Assembly: GCA_029945425.1 (NCBI GenBank)
Contig: JAQSDV010000004.1
Location: 1-64,000, forward strand
From: a bacterium
GTDB taxonomy: Bacteria > Pseudomonadota > Alphaproteobacteria > Micavibrionales > UBA2020
Length of the DNA: 64,000 nt
Reading direction: 5' to 3'
Below, piece by piece: positions 19,005-27,129 of the stretch (position 1 is the first letter of the stretch; every line of letters begins with the position of its first letter). Made by a program: the position numbers and the translations under genes. The notes beneath the pieces were generated by a model. It was given only the letters and a program-made list of their open reading frames with translations. It had not been told where the DNA came from and did not search any database.

Positions 19005-19058
19005 ATGGCTGGAAAAATCACATCACTGAACGTTGTCGCGAACCGCTGGTGGCGGTAA
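19005..19058 (+). CDS. trpL: trp leader peptide (attenuation sensor)
   Basis: Seventeen codons, MAGKITSLNVVANRWWR then TAA. Two adjacent Trp codons sit next to the stop, 73 nt upstream of trpE(G). Alphaproteobacterial trpE(G) genes are known to be controlled by ribosome-mediated attenuation with such a peptide; in Sinorhizobium the equivalent peptide is 14 residues with three Trp and its mRNA is leaderless. Here too the promoter spacing puts the transcription start at the ATG. The length, the Trp pair at the end and the position make this a confident leader peptide, although no experiment backs it. Confidence 0.82.
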   Translation: MAGKITSLNVVANRWWR

Positions 19059-19075
19059 CGCCCTCATTTTATTTT
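19043..19075 (+). terminator. Candidate trp attenuator hairpin
   Basis: GGCG (19051-19054) can pair with CGCC (19059-19062) around a GTAA loop, followed by a T-rich run (CTCATTTTATTTTT). An overlapping alternative pairs CCGC (19043-19046) with GCGG (19052-19055) across the two Trp codons. The overlap fits a switch governed by ribosome stalling. The stem is short, so the exact terminator is uncertain. Confidence 0.4.
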
Positions 19076-19131
19076 TCCCCCTGAACCCCCTGTCATTTAT
19101 GATACGTCAGCCCTTATAGAAGGCCTGCCCG

Positions 19132-21261
19132 ATGAAGATTTCACATACCGATACGTCCCTGTCCTATGCGGCGGGAATTGATTTCCTGCTCGACCAGCTG
19201 GATGCCGAAAAAGGCGTCTACATGGCGTCCGACACCGATTACCCCGGCCGCTATTCCCGCTGGGATATTGGCTTCGCAGCGCCCCCTGTCGAAATCACGG
19301 GCTATGCCGGCCGCACCGAATTCCGCGCATTGAATGCACGCGGCGAGAAGATACTCGCGATGTTCGCGCAACTGTTCGCCGACCATGCCGATGAAGCGTT
19401 TAAAATCGGTAAATCTGACGCAAACCTCATCACTTGCACGATCGCAGCCCCCTCCAGAAGTTTTTCCGAGGAAGAAAGATCACACCAGCCTTCCCCGCTC
19501 TCGCCCTTGCGTCTGCTGATGAAACTGGCCCCCTCGACGGAGGGATTTGCCGGTTTTTATGGTGCCTTCAAATACGACCTGCTGTTCTGTTTCAACCCTG
19601 TTCCCCTGAAGCATAGCCGTGGCGTGGATCACAGCCTGTTCCAGCTGTATCTGCCCGACAGCATCCACCTGCTCGACCGCCGCAAGGAAACCGTTTTCCG
19701 CCGCGAATACGAATTCACGCTGGGCAGCCTTACCACCACGGGCATGCCCCGCGACAACACCACAAAAACCGCGCCAAACGCAGCCTCCGGCAAGCCCGCC
19801 ATCACGAGCAATATGTCCGACGAAGCCTATGCCGAAATGGTGACCCGCGCTCAGGAACATATCCGCAAAGGCGACGTTTTCGAGGTGGTTCTGAGCCGCA
19901 AATTCAAATCCCCCTATCAGGGGCAGCCATCGCAGCTGTTCCGCAATATCCGCCGCATCAACCCCAGCCCTTACGAATTCCTGATCCAGATGGGCAGCGA
20001 ACAACTGGTGGGCGCATCGCCCGAAATGTTCGTGCGCGTCGAAGGAAAACGCGTCGAATCCTGCCCCATTTCCGGCACCGCCCGCCGCAGCAAATCGCCG
20101 GGCCAGGCCGCCGTGATCGAGGACGCGAAAATCCTGCAGGAATTGCTGAATTCCAAGAAAGACGAAGCCGAATTGACCATGTGCACCGATGTCGACCGCA
20201 ACGACAAGGCGCGCATCTGCGAACCCGGATCGGTGCGCCTGCTCGCCCGCCGTCAAATCGAATCCTATGTCGGCCTCTATCATACGGTCGACCATGTGGA
20301 AGGCATTTTGCGCGATGGTTTCGACGGGGTGGACGCGTTCCTGTCCCATATGTGGGCCGTCACGCTGACCGGCGCGCCGAAACCCGAAGCATCGAAAATC
20401 ATCGAAAATTTCGAACCCGAGGCGCGCGAATTCTACGGCGCGGCCGTAGGCGCATTGCATTTCGATGGCGGCGTGAATACCGGTATTACAATCCGCACCC
20501 TGCACCTGAAAAACGGCGAAGCCACCTATCAGGCGGGCGCCAGCATCGTCTACGACTCCATTCCCGCCGAAGAAGCGGTCGAGACGCATACCAAGGCAAC
20601 ATCGTTCCAGCGTATCCTGTCCGGCAATGTGGCCACCCCTGCCGACCGCGTGGCTGTGCGCAGCGGCGAAGGAAAAACCGTCGTCCTGATCGATAACGAG
20701 GATAGCTTTGTCCATACCCTTGCCGATTACATCCGGCAAACGGGAGCGAAGGCCGTCACTTATCGCCATGGCACGCCGCTTGCGACCATCCAGCAGCACA
20801 AACCGCATCTGGTCGTGCATTCCCCCGGCCCCGGCCTGCCCGAACAATTCAATGTGCCCGGCATGGTGCGTGAAGTGGCTGCAGCGGGCATCCCGCAATT
20901 CGGCGTCTGTCTCGGCCTTCAGGGCACGTTCGAGGCGTTTGGCGGCACTTTGGGTTACCTGCAAAACCCGCAGCACGGCAAGACATGGAACATCACGCAT
21001 AACAGCCACGCGCTGTTCGAAGGCGTACCCAACCCTTGTCTGGTAGGCGCATATCATTCCATCCACGGCCTGCCCGCATCACTACCCGACGAGTTGGAAG
21101 TGACCGCGCGCAACGATAACGGCGTCATCATGGCGCTGCGCCATAAAACCCTGCCGATCTGGGCGGTGCAGTTCCATCCTGAATCGGTTTTGTCGATGCA
21201 AGGTTATGTGGGCCATAAAATGATCGAGAACGTGATGAAACATTTGGCAGGTAAGGCATAG
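19132..21261 (+). CDS. trpE(G): Anthranilate synthase, fused TrpE-TrpG
   Basis: This 709-residue fusion converts chorismate and glutamine to anthranilate, the first committed step of tryptophan synthesis. Residues ~1-500 are the chorismate-binding TrpE part, including GASPEMFVRV, CPISGTARR, DVDRNDKARI and TLTGAPKPEA. Residues ~512-709 are the glutamine amidotransferase: VLIDNEDSFVHTL at the start, HSPGPGLP, the nucleophile Cys593 in GVCLGLQG, and His682-Pro-Glu in QFHPES. The fusion is typical of Alphaproteobacteria. The start at 19132 follows GAAGG with suitable spacing. It heads the trp operon, 3 nt before trpD, and lies downstream of trpL, so it is probably regulated by attenuation as well as by tryptophan feedback. 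Confidence 0.96.
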   Translation: MKISHTDTSLSYAAGIDFLLDQLDAEKGVYMASDTDYPGRYSRWDIGFAAPPVEITGYAGRTEFRALNARGEKILAMFAQLFADHADEAFKIGKSDANLITCTIAAPSRSFSEEERSHQPSPLSPLRLLMKLAPSTEGFAGFYGAFKYDLLFCFNPVPLKHSRGVDHSLFQLYLPDSIHLLDRRKETVFRREYEFTLGSLTTTGMPRDNTTKTAPNAASGKPAITSNMSDEAYAEMVTRAQEHIRKGDVFEVVLSRKFKSPYQGQPSQLFRNIRRINPSPYEFLIQMGSEQLVGASPEMFVRVEGKRVESCPISGTARRSKSPGQAAVIEDAKILQELLNSKKDEAELTMCTDVDRNDKARICEPGSVRLLARRQIESYVGLYHTVDHVEGILRDGFDGVDAFLSHMWAVTLTGAPKPEASKIIENFEPEAREFYGAAVGALHFDGGVNTGITIRTLHLKNGEATYQAGASIVYDSIPAEEAVETHTKATSFQRILSGNVATPADRVAVRSGEGKTVVLIDNEDSFVHTLADYIRQTGAKAVTYRHGTPLATIQQHKPHLVVHSPGPGLPEQFNVPGMVREVAAAGIPQFGVCLGLQGTFEAFGGTLGYLQNPQHGKTWNITHNSHALFEGVPNPCLVGAYHSIHGLPASLPDELEVTARNDNGVIMALRHKTLPIWAVQFHPESVLSMQGYVGHKMIENVMKHLAGKA

Positions 21262-21264
21262 AAT

Positions 21265-22251
21265 ATGAAGCCCAAGCAAAACCATGCCGACGAAGTTGAC
21301 AAAAAATGGGCCGAAGTGATGGGCAAGCTTTGCGATGACGGCTTTCCCGCCGACGGCAAGGCGCGCATCCTGCAGAATGTGAAGGACGAGGATATCACCG
21401 GCGAAATGCTCGCTTCTTGCGCCCGTGCGCTCATGCTGCGCGTCGTGCCGCTTGACCTGAAAGGCATCGATGTCTGCGGGACCGGCGGCGACAAGAGCAA
21501 ATCTAACGTGAAGACCTTTAATATCTCGACCGCCGTCGCCTTCGTCGTGGCGGGCGCGGGTGTTTCGGTCATCAAGCACGGCAACCGTGCCGTTTCGGGC
21601 GTCAGCGGGTCGAGCGATGTGCTGGCCGCGCTGAAAATTTCGGTCGCCACCAACCCTGCCATGGCGAAAATACAGCACCAGAAGCATAACCTCTGCTTCG
21701 TGTCCGCCCCCGCTTTCCATCCCTCTCTTGCCAGTCTTGCGCCCGTGCGAAAGGCGCTTGGCCGCCCGACCTTCCTTAACCTACTGGGACCCCTTTGCAA
21801 CCCTGCCCGCACCGCGCGGCAGGTGATGGGCGTGTACGGTTTCCAGCCGCAGGTGGCGGATGCCGGAAAACGCCTTGGCCGTCAGGATATGATGATCGTC
21901 CACAGCATGGACGGGCTTGATGAAATCTCCCTCTCCGACCTTACGCAAATCATCCGCGTGAAGGAAGGCAAGGCGGAAGAAACGCTGGTCTGCCCCGAAG
22001 ATGCAGGGCTTGTAACCACCCCGCTTGAAAAACTGCAGGGCGGCACCCCAGAACAGAACGCAAAAATCATTACAGATGTTTTTGAAGGCGCAAGCGGCGC
22101 GCCACACGATATCATCTGCCTGAATGCCGCCGCCGCATTTATGACTGCAGGAAAAGACCCCGACCTGAAAGCAGGCGTGGAGCGCGCCAAACAGATTATC
22201 GCGGATGGCCTTGCCTTAAAAAAACTGCAGGCGATGAAGGGTGCGGCATGA
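21265..22251 (+). CDS. trpD: Anthranilate phosphoribosyltransferase
   Basis: Transfers a phosphoribosyl group from PRPP to anthranilate, the second step of the branch. The 328-residue length is usual for the family. Visible motifs are the PRPP-binding DVCGTGGDKSKS with following NISTAVAFVVAGAG, the anthranilate-site KHGNRAVSG, and GSSDVL. The C-terminal half holds FLNLLGPLCNPA and an HSMDGLDEIS stretch typical of TrpD. It begins 3 nt after trpE(G), and its stop overlaps the trpC start by 4 nt, which suggests translational coupling. Confidence 0.96.
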   Translation: MKPKQNHADEVDKKWAEVMGKLCDDGFPADGKARILQNVKDEDITGEMLASCARALMLRVVPLDLKGIDVCGTGGDKSKSNVKTFNISTAVAFVVAGAGVSVIKHGNRAVSGVSGSSDVLAALKISVATNPAMAKIQHQKHNLCFVSAPAFHPSLASLAPVRKALGRPTFLNLLGPLCNPARTARQVMGVYGFQPQVADAGKRLGRQDMMIVHSMDGLDEISLSDLTQIIRVKEGKAEETLVCPEDAGLVTTPLEKLQGGTPEQNAKIITDVFEGASGAPHDIICLNAAAAFMTAGKDPDLKAGVERAKQIIADGLALKKLQAMKGAA

Positions 22252-23039
22252 GCAGCTTCCTGCAAAAAATCCACGACATCAATGTCGAACGTGTCGCGCA
22301 GGCGCGCGCGGCAGTGCAGATATCCGACCTTGAACGCGCACCGCTGTTTACGCGTCAGGCGGGCAATGTGCTGCAGGCCTTCCGCAACGACGATTACAGC
22401 ATCATCGCCGAAATCAAATTCGCCAGCCCGTCGGAGGGCGATATCGCGGCGGGCGATCCCGTGGCGATTGCCGACGGGTATCTGGCATCCGGTGCCACCA
22501 TGCTGTCGATCCTGACCGAACCTCAGTTTTTCAAGGGCGACCTTGCATACCTGCAGGCCGTGCGCGAAAAACACCCCAAGGCACTGCTGCTCCGCAAAGA
22601 CTTTATGGTCGACCCGTACCAGTTATATGAGGCGAAGGCGCATGGCGCGGACGCTATCCTGATCATCGTTGCCATGACCCCACCCGCCGTGACCAAGGAA
22701 TTGTTTGAAGCGGCTAAAGGATTGGGGCTTGCCGCATTGGTCGAAGTGCATGATGGCGCGGAGCTGGATGCCGCCATAGAATTGGGCGCGGATTTTATCG
22801 GCGTCAACAACCGCAACCTGAAAACACTCAAAACCGATCTTGGCATCGGCCGCGACCTCGCGGCGCGCAAGCCGAAGAATTCCGTTTTCATTTGCGAAAG
22901 CGGCCTTTCCACGGCAGACGACCTGCGCGACATGAAATCGCGCGGTTATGACGGATTTTTGATGGGCACTACATTTATGCGCAATGAGCATCCGGGCCGT
23001 GCCCTGCATGATCTGCAGGAGCAGCTGAAATGCGCGTAA
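22248..23039 (+). CDS. trpC: Indole-3-glycerol-phosphate synthase
   Basis: A 263-residue (beta/alpha)8-barrel enzyme that closes the indole ring from carboxyphenylamino-deoxyribulose phosphate. Conserved positions are EIKFASPSEG near residue 55 (the catalytic Lys is in this stretch), LRKDFMVDPYQ, GVNNRNLKTL and the phosphate-gripper ESGLSTADD. Most relatives have ASPSKG where this one has ASPSEG, a minor variant. It overlaps trpD by 4 nt and trpF by 10 nt. It is not fused to TrpF, unlike the E. coli enzyme. Confidence 0.95.
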   Translation: MSSFLQKIHDINVERVAQARAAVQISDLERAPLFTRQAGNVLQAFRNDDYSIIAEIKFASPSEGDIAAGDPVAIADGYLASGATMLSILTEPQFFKGDLAYLQAVREKHPKALLLRKDFMVDPYQLYEAKAHGADAILIIVAMTPPAVTKELFEAAKGLGLAALVEVHDGAELDAAIELGADFIGVNNRNLKTLKTDLGIGRDLAARKPKNSVFICESGLSTADDLRDMKSRGYDGFLMGTTFMRNEHPGRALHDLQEQLKCA

Positions 23040-23677
23040 AAATCTGCGGCCTGACCCGCGCGGAAGACGCGAGAGCCGCGCAGGATCTGGGCGCATGGGC
23101 GCTCGGCTTTATTTTCTATCCGAAATCGAAACGCTTTATCGACGCCGGCACGGCAAAGAGCATCATCGCTGGCCTGCCCCCAACCGCGCAGCCCATCGGC
23201 GTGTTCGTCAACCAGACCGATGAAGCCATTTGCATTGCGAAGGATGCCGGATTAAAGGGTATTCAGCTGCATGGCGACGAAACACCCGATGACCTGCGCC
23301 GTGTCCGCGCGGCATTTTCCGGCACGATCATCAAGGCGCTGCGCCCTAAAACCGGGGCCGACCTGCAGGCAATCGCGGATTACAAAGGCCTTGCGGATTT
23401 CATCCTGCTGGATGCGGCGGTCCGCAATGAATATGGCGGCACGGGGCATACCGGCGACTGGTCACTTGCGCAAAAGGCTGCCGGTCTCGGCATTCCCGTC
23501 ATCGTCGCGGGCGGCCTTGGCCCCGATAATATCGCCGCCGCCTATGCGCAAACCAATCCCCACGCCCTTGACCTGTCGAGCGGCGTGGAAGCATCGCCCG
23601 GTATCAAGGATCACGAAAAATTACAGGCGCTCTTCGCCTCTATCAAAGGAAGCACCCATGCAGCCCAAAATGCATAA
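23030..23677 (+). CDS. trpF: Phosphoribosylanthranilate isomerase
   Basis: A 215-residue barrel enzyme that isomerises phosphoribosyl anthranilate. It starts with [14 protein letters not shown], whose KICG Cys is the conserved catalytic base, and has GIQLHGDE, the catalytic-acid region LLDAA, and the phosphate-binding VAGGLGPDN and LDLSSGVE stretches. The start lies inside the end of trpC, and the end overlaps the trpB start by 20 nt. The order trpC-trpF puts it after its usual pathway partner. Confidence 0.95.
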   Translation: MRVKICGLTRAEDARAAQDLGAWALGFIFYPKSKRFIDAGTAKSIIAGLPPTAQPIGVFVNQTDEAICIAKDAGLKGIQLHGDETPDDLRRVRAAFSGTIIKALRPKTGADLQAIADYKGLADFILLDAAVRNEYGGTGHTGDWSLAQKAAGLGIPVIVAGGLGPDNIAAAYAQTNPHALDLSSGVEASPGIKDHEKLQALFASIKGSTHAAQNA

Positions 23678-24866
23678 CAGCAACAGCCCCGATGATCGCG
23701 GTTATTTCGGCGATTACGGCGGGCGTTTTGTGCCCGATACGCTGATGGCGCCGCTGCTGCAGCTGGAACAGGCCTATGCCGAGCTTTCGGCGAGAAGCGA
23801 ATTCTGGCGCGAATTTGAATCGATGCTGACGCATTTCGTGGGCCGCGAAACGCCGCTGCAATACGCCGCACGTTTGAGCGAAAAACTGGGCGGGGCGAAA
23901 ATTTACCTGAAACGCGAAGACCTCGCGCATACCGGCGCACACAAAATCAATAACGCCATCGGCCAAATTTTGCTCGCCCGCCATATGGGCAAGACGCGCA
24001 TCATCGCCGAAACGGGCGCAGGGCAGCACGGGGTCGCAACCGCGACCGCCGCCGCACAATTCGGAATGAAATGCGTTGTTTATATGGGCGCGGAAGACAT
24101 GGCGCGGCAGGAAATGAACGTGTTCCGCATGCGCCTGCTGGGCGCGGATGTGGTGGCCGTCAATGCCGGTTCCCGCACGTTGAAAGATGCGGTGAGCGAA
24201 GCGATGCGCGACTGGGTCGGCAATATTGCGGATACGCATTACCTGCTCGGCTCAGCGCTTGGCCCTCATCCCTATCCTCGCATGGTGCGTGATTTCCAGT
24301 CGGTCATCGGGCGGGAGGCACGCGAACAAATTCTGGCGCAGGAAGGCAAATTGCCCGATACCATCATCGCCTGCGTCGGCGGCGGCAGTAACGCGATCGG
24401 CATTTTCTCCGGCTTTGTGAATGACAAGGATGTCGCGCTGATCGGCGTCGAGGCTGGCGGCACGGCCATCGCCACGGGCGAACATGCCGCGCGTTTCGCC
24501 GGCGGCAAGCCCGGCATTTTTCAGGGCATGAAAACCTATATCCTGCAGGATAATGACGGCCAGGCATCGCCCACGCATAGCGTTTCCGCCGGGCTTGATT
24601 ACACCGGCGTCGGCCCCGAACATGCGTGGCTGCATGATTTGAAACGGGCGACCTATACCAATGTGAATGATGACGAAGCGGTTGCCGCATTCCACCTGCT
24701 GGCGCGCACGGAGGGGATTATCCCCGCACTCGAAAGCTCCCACGCCATCGCCTATACGATCAAGGCGGCCCCCGCCATGAAGGGCAAGACGATTATCGTC
24801 AACCTGTCCGGTCGCGGTGACAAGGATATCGGCATCATCCAGAAATACGACGGAGCCCGCAAATGA
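23658..24866 (+). CDS. trpB: Tryptophan synthase beta chain
   Basis: PLP enzyme joining indole and serine to give tryptophan, 402 residues from this start. I chose the ATG at 23658 because AAAGGA lies 7 nt upstream and the protein then begins just before the conserved [15 protein letters not shown]. Upstream in-frame starts would run deep into trpF. PLP Lys96 sits in [20 protein letters not shown] and the phosphate-binding GGGSNAIG are present, as are [11 protein letters not shown] and SGRGDKD near the end. It would form the alpha2-beta2 complex with the TrpA encoded next, whose start overlaps the trpB stop by 4 nt. Confidence 0.96.
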   Translation: MQPKMHNSNSPDDRGYFGDYGGRFVPDTLMAPLLQLEQAYAELSARSEFWREFESMLTHFVGRETPLQYAARLSEKLGGAKIYLKREDLAHTGAHKINNAIGQILLARHMGKTRIIAETGAGQHGVATATAAAQFGMKCVVYMGAEDMARQEMNVFRMRLLGADVVAVNAGSRTLKDAVSEAMRDWVGNIADTHYLLGSALGPHPYPRMVRDFQSVIGREAREQILAQEGKLPDTIIACVGGGSNAIGIFSGFVNDKDVALIGVEAGGTAIATGEHAARFAGGKPGIFQGMKTYILQDNDGQASPTHSVSAGLDYTGVGPEHAWLHDLKRATYTNVNDDEAVAAFHLLARTEGIIPALESSHAIAYTIKAAPAMKGKTIIVNLSGRGDKDIGIIQKYDGARK

Positions 24867-25630
24867 GCTTGCGCAACGCATTATCGACCGGCAAATCGGC
24901 CTTTATTCCCTTCGTCATGGCGGGTGACCCGAACATGGCGGAAACCGAAAAGATTGTGGCGGCGCTGGAACGCGCGGGCGCATCGGCAATCGAACTTGGC
25001 GTGCCGTTTTCCGACCCCGTTGCCGATGGCGTAACGGTGCAAAAGGCGGCTGAACGCGCGCTCGCGGGTGGCGCGACGCTGAACGGCGTGCTGGAACTGG
25101 TCAAAAAACTGCGCGCGAACGGCGTGAAAATTCCGATCTGCCTGTTTTCCTACCTGAACCCGATTTACATGATGGGTTACGAGACATTCATCACCGCCGC
25201 GCTGAAGGCTGGCGCGCAAGGCGCGTTGATCGTCGACCTGCCGCCCGAAGAAGCGGGCGATTATCACGATGCTGCAAAAAAACACGGCTTTGAAACCGTT
25301 TTCCTCTGCTCCCCCACCACCACACAAGAGCGACTGAAACTGGTCGATGATTATTCCAGCGGTTTCGTCTATTACGTTTCGCGCGAAGGCGTGACGGGGG
25401 CGCAGAACGCGCTGCCACAACAGCTGGCGGAAAAAATCGCCGTACTGAAAACCCAGCTGAAAAACCCGCTCGCCATCGGATTCGGCATTTCGACGCCGGA
25501 CCATGTGAAGGCGTTGACGGGCAAGGCCGACGGCATCGTCGTAGGTTCCGCGCTGGTGAAAATTATCGAGGAAAATCCGGCCAATGCGGCGCAGGCGGTC
25601 GAGGAGAAGGTGCGCGCGCTGCTTGCCTGA
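24863..25630 (+). CDS. trpA: Tryptophan synthase alpha chain
   Basis: Cleaves indole-3-glycerol phosphate to indole and glyceraldehyde-3-phosphate, with indole channelled to TrpB. The 255 residues include FVMAGDPN, the catalytic Glu and Asp in [27 protein letters not shown], the loop DLPPEEA and [10 protein letters not shown]. It overlaps trpB by 4 nt and ends the six-gene trp run. The next gene begins 27 nt downstream, so read-through into the cupin and kinase genes is possible. Confidence 0.96.
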   Translation: MSLRNALSTGKSAFIPFVMAGDPNMAETEKIVAALERAGASAIELGVPFSDPVADGVTVQKAAERALAGGATLNGVLELVKKLRANGVKIPICLFSYLNPIYMMGYETFITAALKAGAQGALIVDLPPEEAGDYHDAAKKHGFETVFLCSPTTTQERLKLVDDYSSGFVYYVSREGVTGAQNALPQQLAEKIAVLKTQLKNPLAIGFGISTPDHVKALTGKADGIVVGSALVKIIEENPANAAQAVEEKVRALLA

Positions 25631-25657
25631 TGCGCCGATCCCGCCTATAATCACCGC

Positions 25658-26128
25658 ATGACAAATAAACCCACATCCGGCCCCGCCTATGCCATCGGAG
25701 ACACCGACACGCGCCCCTGGGGCAGCTATACGGTCGTCGCCGTCGGCAAGAATGAGGGCGAAGAATATTGCGAAAAAGAAATCATCGTCAATCCCGGCCA
25801 TATCCTGTCACTGCAAAGCCATGAACACCGCCGCGAGCATTGGATGGTGAAACAGGGCGTGCTGACCGTCGTGCTGGATGGCAAACGGCTGGAATTGAAA
25901 AAAGGCGAAGAAGTGCGCATCCCCTTGCGCGCCATCCATTGCATGGCGAACCTCGGCAAGGACAGCTGCATCGTGCGTGAAATTCAGGCAGGCGTCTGCC
26001 GCGAAGACGACATCGCGCGTTATATGGATGCCTATGGTCGCGGCACCGATCAGGCAGGCGCGCCCCGCGCGGAAAGCAGCCTTGCCCTCTATGAACAAAT
26101 CCTGACCGAACTGCGCAAGAAGGCCTGA
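25658..26128 (+). CDS. Cupin, mannose-6-phosphate isomerase type II-like
   Basis: A 156-residue single cupin. RPWGSYTVV near the N-terminus, the metal-ligand stretch SLQSHEHRREHW, GEEVRIPLRAIHCMAN and VREIQAG match the C-terminal isomerase domain of ManC-type bifunctional proteins, here as a stand-alone protein. It probably interconverts mannose-6-phosphate and fructose-6-phosphate, using a metal held by the His and Glu residues of the cupin. It sits 27 nt after trpA and 5 nt before a fructokinase-like gene, so a shared role in hexose phosphate supply is plausible. Activity cannot be settled from sequence, since other sugar cupins share the fold. Confidence 0.75.
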   Translation: MTNKPTSGPAYAIGDTDTRPWGSYTVVAVGKNEGEEYCEKEIIVNPGHILSLQSHEHRREHWMVKQGVLTVVLDGKRLELKKGEEVRIPLRAIHCMANLGKDSCIVREIQAGVCREDDIARYMDAYGRGTDQAGAPRAESSLALYEQILTELRKKA

Positions 26129-26133
26129 CCCAT

Positions 26134-27126
26134 ATGCGTATCGGCATCGATTTCGGCGGCACCAAGACGGAAATCATCTGCCTCGATGCCAAGAACGGCA
26201 AGGAAATCTACCGCCAGCGAATCCCGACCGCGCGCGGCGATTACATGAATACCGTCAAGGCGATGTGCGAACTTGTGCGTGGCGCGGAAGCATCGCTGAA
26301 AAAAACCGGCACGGTCGGCGTCGCCATCCCCGGCACAATCATTCCCGAAACCGGGTTGATCAAGAATTCCAATTCCACATGGATGAACGGCCAACCGTTC
26401 CAGAAGGACATGTCGAAGGCCTTGGGCCGCGAAGTCCGCATGGAAAACGACGCGAACTGCTTTGCGGTGTCGGAGGCAACCGACGGCGCGGGCGAAGGCA
26501 AGAATGTCGTATTCGGCGTGATCATCGGCACGGGTTGCGGCGGCGGCGTGGCATTGGGCGGCAGCGCCCATCGCGGCGTCAATTCGATTGGCGGCGAATG
26601 GGGACATAACCCCCTGCCCTATCCCCGCATGGCGCTGGCCGATCATGCCGGGCATTTTTCACGCTTCGAAGCCTACCCCGTCACCGATACGCTCAAAGAC
26701 CTCTATTTCACCGATGACGCCAATGCCGAATTTCCGGGGCCGCTGTGTTACTGCGGGCGTCGCGGCTGCCTTGAAACATGGATTTCAGGCACGGGTTTCA
26801 AGAATGATTACAAACGCGTGACGGGCGAGGATATGTCGACGCACGACATCATTGCGCAATCAAAAGAAAAAGAACCGAAATCGACTGCCGCGCTTGACCG
26901 CTATGTCGACCGTCTTGCGCGCGCGCTTGCGCAGGTTATCAACATCCTCGACCCCGATGCCATCGTGCTGGGCGGCGGGATGAGCAATGTGAACGCGCTG
27001 TATAAGGACGTTCCCGCCGCGTGGAAAAAATACGTATTCTCCGACACCGTCAAAACGCCGTTGCTGCCCGCCCGCCATGGCGATTCATCGGGCGTGCGCG
27101 GTGCGGCCTGGCTCTGGGGCCGCTAG
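26134..27126 (+). CDS. mak: ROK-family fructokinase / sugar kinase (Mak-like)
   Basis: A 330-residue ROK kinase. The ATP phosphate-binding motif IGIDFGGTKTE is at the N-terminus. SNSTWMNGQPF, ENDANCFAVSEA, FGVIIGTGCGGG, GEWGHNPLP, the zinc-site Cys pattern CYCGRRGCLE and ILDPDAIVLGGGMSN all resemble E. coli Mak, a manno(fructo)kinase. The likely reaction is fructose or mannose phosphorylation at C6, which fits the preceding isomerase-like cupin. A different hexose or N-acetylhexosamine substrate is possible. It ends 3 bp from the convergent alpha-2-macroglobulin gene. Confidence 0.8.
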   Translation: MRIGIDFGGTKTEIICLDAKNGKEIYRQRIPTARGDYMNTVKAMCELVRGAEASLKKTGTVGVAIPGTIIPETGLIKNSNSTWMNGQPFQKDMSKALGREVRMENDANCFAVSEATDGAGEGKNVVFGVIIGTGCGGGVALGGSAHRGVNSIGGEWGHNPLPYPRMALADHAGHFSRFEAYPVTDTLKDLYFTDDANAEFPGPLCYCGRRGCLETWISGTGFKNDYKRVTGEDMSTHDIIAQSKEKEPKSTAALDRYVDRLARALAQVINILDPDAIVLGGGMSNVNALYKDVPAAWKKYVFSDTVKTPLLPARHGDSSGVRGAAWLWGR

Positions 27127-27129
27127 GGC

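Noticed and set aside
23271..23657. Upstream extension of trpB
   Set aside because: It runs through trpF in another frame; the ATG at 23658 has a good Shine-Dalgarno and fits the family N-terminus.
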